Assembly (NCBI GenBank): GCA_030612905.1
Contig: JAUWNA010000127.1
Coordinates: 1-6,345 of the forward strand
DNA from: Promethearchaeota archaeon
GTDB taxonomy: Archaea; Asgardarchaeota; Lokiarchaeia; Sigyniarchaeales; SOKP01
Direction of reading: 5' to 3'
Length of the DNA stretch: 6,345 nucleotides
Shown here: in pieces, positions 1 to 5,896 of the stretch
Numbering within the stretch: the first letter of the stretch is position 1
Layout of the letters: the number at the start of each line of letters is the position of its first letter
Notes under the pieces: model-generated
What the model saw: only the letters and a program-made list of their open reading frames with translations
Databases searched by the model: none
What the model was told of the DNA's origin: nothing
Program-made: the position numbers and the translations under genes

Positions 1-503
1 AATTCCTTATTCAAGTGATTTTTTAATTCATTAAAGATTATTGGATTATTTTTATGCTTAGTTAAGAATTTTATTACACTCCATCTTACGGAATCGTCAG
101 GGTCGTCTAATAAAGGGAGTAGGAATTTTAGATATCTTGTATCGTTATTTTGTTTAATTTTCATTACGGCTCGAGCCCTAACGATGAAATCTGGGCTGTA
201 TATTTGAGGTAATAAGTGAAATTCTACTGTGCCATTTTTTACAAAACTTAAAATAAACTGAAACAAATCCTTTTTGAAATTGTTAGTTTGGTCTAATTCA
301 TTGATAATATTTTGAATTGTAGATTCTGGAACCTTATTTCCTAATTTTAAAAGGCTTTCAAAGGAAATAAAGAAGTTTTCTGATATGTCATACTTCAGAT
401 AATTTAAAAGCTTTTTAATAATTTTGTCGTTAACCTTTGAAACTTCTATGACGTCCCAATTATTGTTTTCTTCGTAGTAGTTATCATCCCCTAAATTTTT
501 CAC
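1..503 (-). CDS. HEAT-repeat protein, N-terminal part (cut by window edge)
   Basis: The minus-strand frame is open from a GTG at 503 to the left edge, giving 167 codons without a stop; the C-terminal part lies outside the window. The first ~25 residues are acidic and Asn-rich (NYYEENNNWD). The rest is all helical. Residues ~97-166 show two helix pairs of HEAT/PBS-lyase type: one around SPDFIVRARAVMKI (103-116) and a clear one around LLDDPDDSVRWSVIKFL (131-147), with the usual D-P-x-x-x-V-R pattern. HEAT repeats form a solenoid that binds proteins; no catalytic motif is visible, so its role is unknown and it may be a scaffold or regulator. GTG is the best start because the in-frame stop TAA lies only eight codons upstream and no ATG occurs between. 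A good TATA-like box lies ~57 bases upstream. It follows the hydrolase gene in the same direction after a 221-base gap, so a separate transcript is likely. The repeat family is fairly sure; the start is moderately sure. Confidence 0.78.
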   Translation of the reverse strand, partial: MKNLGDDNYYEENNNWDVIEVSKVNDKIIKKLLNYLKYDISENFFISFESLLKLGNKVPESTIQNIINELDQTNNFKKDLFQFILSFVKNGTVEFHLLPQIYSPDFIVRARAVMKIKQNNDTRYLKFLLPLLDDPDDSVRWSVIKFLTKHKNNPIIFNELKNHLNKE

Positions 504-558
504 TGTATCAACTCTAATAAATTTTTACAAGATTATAATAAAAAATTACACAACTACG

Positions 559-566
559 TTTATATA
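559..566 (-). promoter_or_regulatory. TATA-like box before the HEAT-repeat gene
   Basis: On the minus strand this reads TATATAAA, close to the archaeal TATA consensus. A transcript starting about 26 bases downstream would begin near 536 and leave a leader of ~33 bases before the GTG at 503. The surrounding 504-724 gap is very AT-rich, so chance matches are expected. The gap otherwise holds only a 7-base inverted repeat (621-627 with 634-640) and the T-run of the upstream gene. Confidence 0.4.
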
Positions 567-692
567 TTCTATTATTAAAATAGAAATAATCGACTTAATC
601 AATAATAATTTTCTCGACAATAATTTTAAAGTCAAAATTAATTAATTAGCTAATATTGATAAAATGTCAGTGGAAGATTTGAAAGATAATCC

Positions 693-699
693 AAAAAAA
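693..699 (-). terminator. Poly-T run after the hydrolase gene
   Basis: The minus strand carries seven consecutive T residues about 26-32 bases past the hydrolase stop codon, with no GC-rich hairpin. Archaeal RNA polymerase commonly terminates at such T-tracts. The same arrangement is seen after the MFS and URO-D genes in this window. Confidence 0.45.
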
Positions 700-724
700 T
701 TTAAAACCTTTGAGAAATAATGGT

Positions 725-1591
725 TTAATTTCTAATTATACCGTCAATGTTGTTGAAAAAAACATCTTGTTTTTGGACATCGGTAATTGGTAAGCATAAT
801 ATTTTATCAATTTCAAGTTTTATTGGATTAGTGACTGGCGCATCTGTCCCAAATAATATTCTTTTATGCCCTACCATTTTTATCAGACTTAATATTCCGT
901 AAGGTATTGAACACGAAGTTTCAAAAAATACATTTTTGTATTGTTTTAAGCTCAATCCAAGATCAATCGCAAACTCCATCGCCAACGCAGCATGACCAAT
1001 AATGATACGCAAATTTGGATAACTTTTTGCTAATTTTGCTATGTCTTTGCTGCTTATTCCTCCAAAAGCAGAAAATTTTGGCGTAAAGTGAACGAATAAC
1101 GGAAATTTTTTGTTATAATCTTGCATAAAAGTAACTAATTTTACAATATCTCTTGGAATTTTAATTAAGTGAATGCCGGAATGGATCTTAACCCCACAAA
1201 AACCTAAGTCAAAATGATTTTCTAAGACTTTGTAATTGCTGTCCTCATCTTCAGGCTTGATTTTTGGGTTGAACCAGAAGAATTTATAAAATCTTTCTGG
1301 ATCTTTATTTGATACATTAATAACATCTTGATGGTCCAATTGACCTTCAGGCATTAACTTCTTTAAATTTTCAAACGCTCTCTTTACGACATTATCGTTA
1401 GAAGAGTTATTTTCATCATTGTTATCTTTGTTAGCAAAGATTTTAGAGCTTGCTGCTCTATTAACTGTAGTAATAATTGCTTTTTCGATGTTATATTTAT
1501 CCAGATAACTAATTAAATCTTCATTTTTAGGTAGAAATGTGCCATAGGTATGAAGATGAGCGTCAAAAATTTTAAAACTCTTACTTTTTAT
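725..1591 (-). CDS. Amidohydrolase-2-type TIM-barrel metal-dependent hydrolase
   Basis: A 288-residue protein of the amidohydrolase superfamily (amidohydrolase-2/ACMSD-like group), whose members are hydrolases or metal-dependent decarboxylases in the cytoplasm. Visible metal-site motifs in order are DAHLHT at residues 10-15 (His12, His14, end of strand 1), GVKIHS at 133-138, FVHF with His168, IIGHAA with His200, and FGTDAP at 247-252 with Asp250. These are the positions expected for the superfamily. An Asn/Asp/Ser-rich loop lies at ~53-67. Starting at the first ATG (1354) would give 209 residues and lose the HxH motif, so I extend to 1591. There the frame offers ATA, six bases after a perfect AGGTGA; an in-frame TGA (1600-1598) lies just upstream and no ATG, GTG or TTG is available. 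Alternatives are ATT at 1570 or a one-base error in the A5 run at 1585-1589, which would connect to the GTG at 1601. The full length fits the family. The substrate is unknown. The gene follows the MFS gene by 80 bases. Family very likely; exact start uncertain. Confidence 0.85.
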   Translation of the reverse strand: MKSKSFKIFDAHLHTYGTFLPKNEDLISYLDKYNIEKAIITTVNRAASSKIFANKDNNDENNSSNDNVVKRAFENLKKLMPEGQLDHQDVINVSNKDPERFYKFFWFNPKIKPEDEDSNYKVLENHFDLGFCGVKIHSGIHLIKIPRDIVKLVTFMQDYNKKFPLFVHFTPKFSAFGGISSKDIAKLAKSYPNLRIIIGHAALAMEFAIDLGLSLKQYKNVFFETSCSIPYGILSLIKMVGHKRILFGTDAPVTNPIKLEIDKILCLPITDVQKQDVFFNNIDGIIRN

Positions 1592-1597
1592 ATCTTT

Positions 1598-1603
1598 TCA
1601 CCT
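1598..1603 (-). promoter_or_regulatory. Shine-Dalgarno site AGGTGA deciding the hydrolase start
   Basis: The minus strand reads AGGTGA, fully complementary to the common archaeal/bacterial 16S tail (UCACCU). It lies six bases before the ATA codon at 1591-1589. The spacing is ideal for that codon, and this is the main reason for choosing it. The site overlaps the in-frame TGA stop. Confidence 0.55.
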
Positions 1604-1629
1604 GTAATTTGGATATTTAGATTCGTTTT

Positions 1630-1637
1630 ATTATAAA
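1630..1637 (-). promoter_or_regulatory. TATA-like box before the hydrolase gene
   Basis: The minus strand reads TTTATAAT in the 80-base gap between the MFS stop and the hydrolase. Initiation ~26 bases downstream (near 1607) would leave a short leader that just includes the AGGTGA site. The match is weak evidence on such AT-rich ground. Confidence 0.3.
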
Positions 1638-1639
1638 TT

Positions 1640-1647
1640 AAAAAAAA
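1640..1647 (-). terminator. Poly-T run after the MFS gene
   Basis: Eight T residues on the minus strand lie ~25-32 bases past the MFS stop codon, with a further T5 at 1652-1656 closer to the stop. No hairpin is seen. This fits archaeal T-tract termination. Confidence 0.45.
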
Positions 1648-1671
1648 TATTAAAAATTTACATTTATATCG

Positions 1672-2931
1672 TTATGTCTCAAATTCTTTCGCTTTAACTA
1701 TAGGGATCAGAACTAGCAACATTAAGAAAGCAGCCACGACGAAGACTAAAGGCGGTGGAATAAAACCAGGTGTTCCATCAATTATTATTGGTATGCCGGA
1801 TGTTTCAGAGATCACGCCTCCTATTAACGGCCCAATCGTCATTCCAATTAAGACGTTAAATAAAATAAAATAACCAGAAAACTGTCCTCTCTTATCTTCG
1901 GGTAATAAATCTCGTACCCAAGTTTTTGAAGATATATTCCAAGTTACCATCGCAAATACCCAAATTGCTGCTGTTATGGCAATGAATACTATGGATTCAG
2001 AAAACGCAAAAAGAAACAATGATACAGACTCTAGAATGACTGCCCCTATCGCTATTTTTTTTCTGCCAAACTTATCAACTAATTTTCCCACTGGATAGGC
2101 TGCGATAATCGAAAACAATAATGCTACGAAGATTACAATTGATGCCAAAAAAATTGGAATTTGCAAAAAATGTTCAAGATAGATTAAAACGAATGGAAAG
2201 AAGACATTGAACGCAATGCCCCACAACGCCGAGCCAATTAAAATGAGGAAAAGATTCTTGTTCTCTGTAATCGCAGTTCGACTAAAGGTACTTTTAATGG
2301 TTTTCCAATAACCTAAGGTTGATGGTCTTAAATCTTCGGGCTCAGGAGCAATCAACGCACCGGGGATTCCAATTAAAGCTACTAATCCACCTACAATATA
2401 GAAAAATACGTAATATCCCACTGCTTCAATTATAAATCCTGCAAATCCATAAATTATTAATGTGGCTATAAGGAACATAATTTCCATTAGGGATGTGATT
2501 TTTCCTCTATTCTGAGTAGTAGTAACATCGGTAACATACGCGTTTAATGCAGCATCGTTAGCCATAGCACCAAAGAATGTCATTATGCTGTCAAACAGTA
2601 TTGCGATCGTAACAGCAAGTACAACGGGTCGAAAAAAGCCTGCTAATGGAAACATAGCAGTTGTAAATGCCCACAACGAGTAGCCGATTAACATAAAAAT
2701 TCTTCTTTTTCCCTTTACATCGCTTAGAGCTCCCATAAAAATTGCTGTTAGCGTGGAAGCAACCGCGGTTATGGCAACTAATAGAGAAACATACATAGGT
2801 ACGGGAGCGATTTCGTTATATAGGAAAAGATTAAAATACTGGTTTTCTACAGCCCAAGCAAGTTGACCAGCAAAACTTAGAAGGATAATTGACCATTTTA
2901 TTTTTGTAGATATTTTTTCAGTTTTAGACAT
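1672..2931 (-). CDS. MFS transporter, SLC45/GPH-like, 12 membrane helices
   Basis: A 419-residue integral membrane carrier of the major facilitator superfamily, expected to move a small solute (sugar, glycoside or organic acid) by coupling to a cation gradient. About twelve hydrophobic helices can be placed: ~12-34, 45-66, 78-98, 101-122, 145-166, 170-196, 227-250, 258-280, 290-308, 311-331, 350-373 and 390-413. The MFS motif A appears after helix 2 as GALSDVKGKRR (67-77) and repeats after helix 8 as GKLVDKFGRKK (282-292), reflecting the two six-helix halves. The segment GQLAWAVENQYFN (22-34) in helix 1 resembles the SLC45/GPH-like branch seen in many anaerobes. The length is normal. The ATG at 2931 is supported by a strong AGAGGA site five bases upstream. 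It lies 83 bases downstream of the URO-D gene and 80 upstream of the hydrolase, all on one strand, so a shared substrate pathway is plausible. The substrate cannot be read from the sequence. Confidence 0.92.
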   Translation of the reverse strand: MSKTEKISTKIKWSIILLSFAGQLAWAVENQYFNLFLYNEIAPVPMYVSLLVAITAVASTLTAIFMGALSDVKGKRRIFMLIGYSLWAFTTAMFPLAGFFRPVVLAVTIAILFDSIMTFFGAMANDAALNAYVTDVTTTQNRGKITSLMEIMFLIATLIIYGFAGFIIEAVGYYVFFYIVGGLVALIGIPGALIAPEPEDLRPSTLGYWKTIKSTFSRTAITENKNLFLILIGSALWGIAFNVFFPFVLIYLEHFLQIPIFLASIVIFVALLFSIIAAYPVGKLVDKFGRKKIAIGAVILESVSLFLFAFSESIVFIAITAAIWVFAMVTWNISSKTWVRDLLPEDKRGQFSGYFILFNVLIGMTIGPLIGGVISETSGIPIIIDGTPGFIPPPLVFVVAAFLMLLVLIPIVKAKEFET

Positions 2932-2936
2932 AAAAA

Positions 2937-2942
2937 TCCTCT
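2937..2942 (-). promoter_or_regulatory. Shine-Dalgarno site of the MFS gene
   Basis: The minus strand reads AGAGGA, five bases before the ATG at 2931-2929. It is one of the two clearest ribosome-binding sites in the window and fixes the start of the transporter. Confidence 0.6.
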
Positions 2943-2980
2943 GATTTATTTATTTTTAAGAAAAAATTACGCTAATATTT

Positions 2981-2990
2981 TATATTTAAA
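2981..2990 (-). promoter_or_regulatory. TATA-like box before the MFS gene
   Basis: The minus strand reads TTTAAATATA in the 83-base gap after the URO-D gene. Initiation ~26 bases downstream, near 2959, would give a leader of ~28 bases that includes the AGAGGA site. The geometry is consistent; the sequence match alone is weak in AT-rich DNA. Confidence 0.38.
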
Positions 2991-2999
2991 ATTGATTCT

Positions 3000-3006
3000 A
3001 AAAAAA
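3000..3006 (-). terminator. Poly-T run after the URO-D gene
   Basis: Seven T residues on the minus strand begin eight bases past the URO-D stop codon, with no hairpin. This is a likely archaeal-type termination tract separating the URO-D gene from the MFS gene. Confidence 0.42.
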
Positions 3007-3014
3007 CTCTTTTA

Positions 3015-4175
3015 TTAATAATTTCCAAACTCGTTAGCAGCATCAAACATGGCAACAATATTCTGAGGAGGAACTTCGGCAGTTATATTATGGATGTTAG
3101 ACGCAACAAAACCTCCACCGGGTTTCAAACATTCGAGATTTCTTCGTACTTCATCTCTGATTTGTTTAAGCGTTCCAAAGGGTAATGTACTTTGAGTGTT
3201 ACATAAACCACCCCAAAACGACATTATATCTCCAAATCGCTCCTTTAGGGAACAAGGCTCCATATCGTAAGCACTTATTTGTACGGGATTAATAACATCA
3301 TACCCAATCTCAGCAAAATGGGGTATAAATAACGAAACCGAACCACAGGAATGATAGTTTATTTTAGTTTCTACTAATTCGTGAATTTTTTCTGATAATT
3401 TCCTTTCTATCGGTTTTATCATATTTTCGTAAAGTTTGACGCTCATTATAGGTCCTGCTTGTTCCGCAATATCACCGTTAATGCATACAATGTCTAAATA
3501 ACTTCCGACTTCGTCTAAAAAGGTCGTAACATAATCAGTCCAATACTTTAGAAGTTCTTCCATTGTTATAATTATGAATTCTGGTTTAGTCCTTAAATAT
3601 CTTAAAGTTTTTGTAAAACCAAATAAAAACGTGCAATATTCATATATACATCCAACTGGAGGAGTCGATAATGCGAAATCAGTATTATCACGCAGATTTT
3701 TAGCATATTCCTTCAATCCATTAAATGGTGTTTTATCTCTCCCATTAGGCCAGTCAAAATCTCTTATATCGCTAACGGATTTAAAATCGGCAAAAGGATG
3801 AATAACAGGGTCGTAATATAAAATATCGTCTAAATCTTTTTTAGCATCGTTCCCCCAAAACACACCAAACTGGTCATATAGGCCCACATATTTAGCCTCG
3901 TACTGAGGTTCCATGTCTTGAACTCTAACCATCCCCCCTAAGGGTTGAACATATCGTACATCAATACTAAATCTTTCTAAGACTTTATCACATGGCTTTA
4001 CGATTTGCTGAACGAAATCAGCGTATTGAACGTTCTTATCTTCAATTTCAAGATAATCCAATAATTTTTTATACGCTTTAATGTGAATGCTTGATTGATT
4101 TCCCCCTAAATCAAGCGGTACTTTATCAGGTTCGTTATGGTTTAAAGTTATATTTACTCTTTCCCTTGAGTTCAT
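3015..4175 (-). CDS. URO-D / MtaA-like protein (methyltransferase-type uroporphyrinogen decarboxylase fold)
   Basis: A 386-residue cytoplasmic TIM-barrel protein of the uroporphyrinogen decarboxylase superfamily, in the branch that includes MtaA/CmuA-type methylcobamide:thiol methyltransferases and not true HemE. The N-terminus has the branch-typical RERVNITLNHNEPDKVPLDL (3-22). Further landmarks are NGDIAEQAGPIMS (233-245), YHSCGSV (274-280) with His275 and Cys277, WGGLCNTQSTLPFGT (321-335) with Cys325, and GGGFVASNIHNI (353-364) near the end. His-x-Cys followed by a later Cys is how MtaA-like enzymes hold the zinc that activates the thiol; which later Cys would serve here I cannot say. The arginine-rich N-terminal HemE signature (MRQAGR-like) is absent, so haem synthesis is unlikely. 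No corrinoid protein gene is in the window, so the methyl donor is unknown. The ATG at 4175 has AAGGA eight bases upstream. The gene diverges from the sulfatase across 153 bases. The fold is secure; the reaction is inferred. Confidence 0.88.
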   Translation of the reverse strand: MNSRERVNITLNHNEPDKVPLDLGGNQSSIHIKAYKKLLDYLEIEDKNVQYADFVQQIVKPCDKVLERFSIDVRYVQPLGGMVRVQDMEPQYEAKYVGLYDQFGVFWGNDAKKDLDDILYYDPVIHPFADFKSVSDIRDFDWPNGRDKTPFNGLKEYAKNLRDNTDFALSTPPVGCIYEYCTFLFGFTKTLRYLRTKPEFIIITMEELLKYWTDYVTTFLDEVGSYLDIVCINGDIAEQAGPIMSVKLYENMIKPIERKLSEKIHELVETKINYHSCGSVSLFIPHFAEIGYDVINPVQISAYDMEPCSLKERFGDIMSFWGGLCNTQSTLPFGTLKQIRDEVRRNLECLKPGGGFVASNIHNITAEVPPQNIVAMFDAANEFGNY

Positions 4176-4183
4176 AGTTTGTA

Positions 4184-4188
4184 TCCTT
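4184..4188 (-). promoter_or_regulatory. Shine-Dalgarno site of the URO-D gene
   Basis: The minus strand reads AAGGA, eight bases before the ATG at 4175-4173. It supports this start and implies that transcription begins upstream of about 4190. Confidence 0.5.
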
Positions 4189-4198
4189 TTGAATAATA

Positions 4199-4220
4199 TT
4201 CCGTATATTTAATAACGGAA
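4199..4220. promoter_or_regulatory. Inverted repeat TTCCGT-N10-ACGGAA, candidate operator
   Basis: Two perfect 6-base arms (4199-4204 and 4215-4220) flank a 10-base AT-only spacer. The 22-base site spans about two helical turns, the shape of a dimeric regulator's operator. It lies 24 bases upstream of the URO-D start, between the two divergent genes, and its spacer contains a TATA-like core. It stands out because its arms hold C and G in an otherwise AT-only stretch. It could instead form a hairpin in the URO-D leader RNA. No regulator gene is visible in the window. Confidence 0.4.
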
Positions 4221-4307
4221 AATAATATTTCGAAAATTAAAAGTGTTGGGATATTTATATTAGATTTTGATTATTTTAAAATAACCTTGAATTCTTAATT
4301 ATTAAAC

Positions 4308-4317
4308 TTTTAAATAT
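4308..4317 (+). promoter_or_regulatory. TATA-like box before the sulfatase gene
   Basis: The plus strand carries TTTTAAAT at 4308-4315 within this stretch. A start ~26 bases downstream of its centre falls at about 4338, exactly on the second ATG of the sulfatase frame, which would make a leaderless message. A second AT-rich candidate (TTTTAAAATAA near 4274-4283) would instead give a leader of ~20 bases and allow the ATG at 4329. No clear Shine-Dalgarno site precedes either ATG. Confidence 0.35.
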
Positions 4318-4328
4318 TAAATGATAAT

Positions 4329-5783
4329 ATGTTAAACATGGCAGAAGAGAAACATGCGATTCCTAATATTATTTTTTTTGTAGCAGATGAAATGCGTGGA
4401 GATTGCATTTCTTTCGATGGTCGAAGAAATCCCGTTATTAATACACCAAATATTGATAAATTTGCTAATGATGGTGCTGCTTTTACTAATTGTTTCACTG
4501 TCAATCCTGTTTGTGGACCTTCTAGATGTTGTACTTTTACGGGTCAATTTGTGCACTCGAATGGGCACAGAAGCCTTTACCAATTACTACAACCGCACGA
4601 GGAAAATTTATTCAAATTCTTAAAAGTTAAGGGATATGACGTTGTCTGGATAGGAAGGAACGATCTTTTCAGTAAAGAGGCTATTAAACAAAGCGTAACG
4701 AAAAGGTTAAGAACGAAAACTGGTGCTTGGAAAACTAATCCTTATCCCTTAGATGATCTTATGAGAAAATCTTTTTATTATGGTGAGAGAACATTAGAGG
4801 AATCAGAAGATAGTGATTATCACGTCATTCAAAAGGCAATTAACTATTTAAATTCTGATCATAAAAATCCTTTTTGCCTATATATAGCCTTGAGCTTTCC
4901 TCATCCTCCTTACACGGTTGAGGAGCCTTACTTTTCTATGTACGATCGAAAATTAGTACCATCACCAGTTCCGCCTAAATTGGACGATAAACCAGAATTT
5001 ATGCGTTTAATTCATGAAAAGTATGGTTTGAACAATTTAGATAAAGATGATTTTAAAGAGATTATCGCTACATATTATGGAATGGTTTCCCGCGTAGATT
5101 ACCAATTTGGGCAAATAATCGATAAATTAAAAGAAATCGGAATCTATGAAAACAGCGCAATATTCTTCTTTGCTGATCACGGAGATTATACGGGGGACTA
5201 TGGATTAACAGAAAAATGGCCTAACGCCTTTCAAGATTGTCTTATCAATGTTCCGTTAATTGCAAAAATACCTGGTATCGAATCAAAAGGAATTCTATAC
5301 GAACAATTGGTTCAAACTATTGATCTTTTTCCTACAGTATTGAATATTGCTCAAATTGAAACCCTATATACTCACTTTGGCAAGAATTTAATTCCTCTTC
5401 TAGAAGGACGCTTATTGAAACTAAGAGACGCTGTTTTTGCTGAGGGAGGATATAACCCTCGCGAACCTCAATGTTTTGAACCGATTGTTAAAAATCCTGA
5501 AATGCTGGGTATTGGTATCTATTACGATAAGACTAATATACCTCAAGAAAATCCATCCACCGTAGCTCGATCTGCTATGATCAGAACCAAAACATGGAAG
5601 CTCGTTATTCGAGATAGTGGGAAGGAAGAGCTTTACGATTTAATGTACGATCCAAGTGAAGCTAGTAATTTAATTGAGATATACGCTTACGACAAAATTA
5701 AAGCAGATCTCAAAGAACAATTACTCCGGTGGTACTTAAGGACGAGCGATAATGCTAATTGGAAACGTGAAAGAAGCATTTAA
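4329..5783 (+). CDS. Cys-type sulfatase (formylglycine-dependent), cytoplasmic
   Basis: A 484-residue enzyme of the alkaline phosphatase superfamily, type I sulfatase family, which hydrolyses sulfate esters using a formylglycine made from a Cys or Ser. The signature C-x-P-S-R is at 62-66 (CGPSR), so Cys62 is the residue to be converted by a formylglycine-generating enzyme or a radical SAM maturase; neither gene is in the window. Metal-site residues fit: Asp20 (VADEMR, with Glu21 where Asp or Gln is common) and Asp283-His284 (FADHGD). Other active-site candidates are His80 (GHRS), His192 (FPHPPY) and Lys296 (EKW). The C-terminal half ends with the usual ELYDLMYDPSEASNL (434-448). There is no signal peptide, so it should act on imported or intracellular substrates, which suits the nearby transporter. 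ATG 4329 gives MLNMAEEK; ATG 4338 is an equally possible start. Relatives with the same motif include phosphonate monoester hydrolases/phosphodiesterases, so the ester type is open. The family assignment is secure. Confidence 0.93.
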   Translation: MLNMAEEKHAIPNIIFFVADEMRGDCISFDGRRNPVINTPNIDKFANDGAAFTNCFTVNPVCGPSRCCTFTGQFVHSNGHRSLYQLLQPHEENLFKFLKVKGYDVVWIGRNDLFSKEAIKQSVTKRLRTKTGAWKTNPYPLDDLMRKSFYYGERTLEESEDSDYHVIQKAINYLNSDHKNPFCLYIALSFPHPPYTVEEPYFSMYDRKLVPSPVPPKLDDKPEFMRLIHEKYGLNNLDKDDFKEIIATYYGMVSRVDYQFGQIIDKLKEIGIYENSAIFFFADHGDYTGDYGLTEKWPNAFQDCLINVPLIAKIPGIESKGILYEQLVQTIDLFPTVLNIAQIETLYTHFGKNLIPLLEGRLLKLRDAVFAEGGYNPREPQCFEPIVKNPEMLGIGIYYDKTNIPQENPSTVARSAMIRTKTWKLVIRDSGKEELYDLMYDPSEASNLIEIYAYDKIKADLKEQLLRWYLRTSDNANWKRERSI

Positions 5784-5799
5784 TTTATTGGTTGTAAGG

Positions 5800-5835
5800 T
5801 TTTTCCAAAAATCTTATTTTTAAAATTTTTAAAGT
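5800..5835 (+). terminator. T-rich termination region after the sulfatase
   Basis: Several T4-T5 tracts follow the sulfatase stop within ~50 bases. One can fold into an all-AT stem, AAAAAT (5807-5812) pairing with ATTTTT (5816-5821). The motif TTTTTAAAG then repeats in tandem at ~5826-5842. Such T-rich DNA commonly ends transcripts in archaea; the stem itself is weak. Confidence 0.42.
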
Positions 5836-5861
5836 TTTTAAAGTTCAAAACCTAATGGATA

Positions 5862-5874
5862 AGTATACAATTTA
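5862..5874 (+). promoter_or_regulatory. TATA-like element and GTGA site before the last gene
   Basis: AGTATACAATTTA lies ~25-35 bases before the ATG at 5897, so transcription would begin close to that codon. GTGA at 5885-5888, eight bases before the ATG, could serve as a short ribosome-binding site if the message begins a little earlier. The two readings compete, so this is weak. Confidence 0.3.
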
Positions 5875-5896
5875 TTGATTCGTAGTGAATTTTAAA

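Noticed and set aside
621..640. Inverted repeat TAATTTT-N6-AAAATTA in the gap after the hydrolase
   Set aside because: It is perfect but made only of A and T, in a region where such palindromes are expected by chance, and it is not close to a stop or start in a telling way.
664..720. Plus-strand 18-codon frame MSVEDLKDNPKKFKTFEK between the HEAT and hydrolase genes
   Set aside because: It is very short and has no ribosome-binding site. It also overlaps, on the opposite strand, the T-run that probably ends the hydrolase transcript. Nothing supports translation.
504..724. Possible tRNA or small RNA in the longest gap
   Set aside because: The stretch has almost no G or C, with no TPsiC-like arm, no acceptor stem and no GC-rich structured island of the kind that marks RNA genes in AT-rich genomes.
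725..1354. Hydrolase starting at the first ATG (209 residues)
   Set aside because: The frame stays open for 79 more codons upstream and encodes strand 1 with the DAHLHT metal motif that the family requires, so this shorter start cuts the enzyme.
3574..3801. Plus-strand open frame of 75 codons inside the URO-D gene
   Set aside because: It is antisense to well-conserved URO-D sequence, has no ribosome-binding site, and its translation shows no recognisable pattern.
3015..4175. True haem-pathway uroporphyrinogen decarboxylase (HemE)
   Set aside because: The N-terminal MRQAGR-like signature of HemE is missing, and the His-x-Cys motif and N-terminal pattern match the MtaA/CmuA side of the superfamily.
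4310..4623. Two minus-strand frames and one other plus-strand frame over the start of the sulfatase
   Set aside because: All lie over the conserved N-terminal part of the sulfatase (metal site and CGPSR), so they are by-products of that coding sequence.
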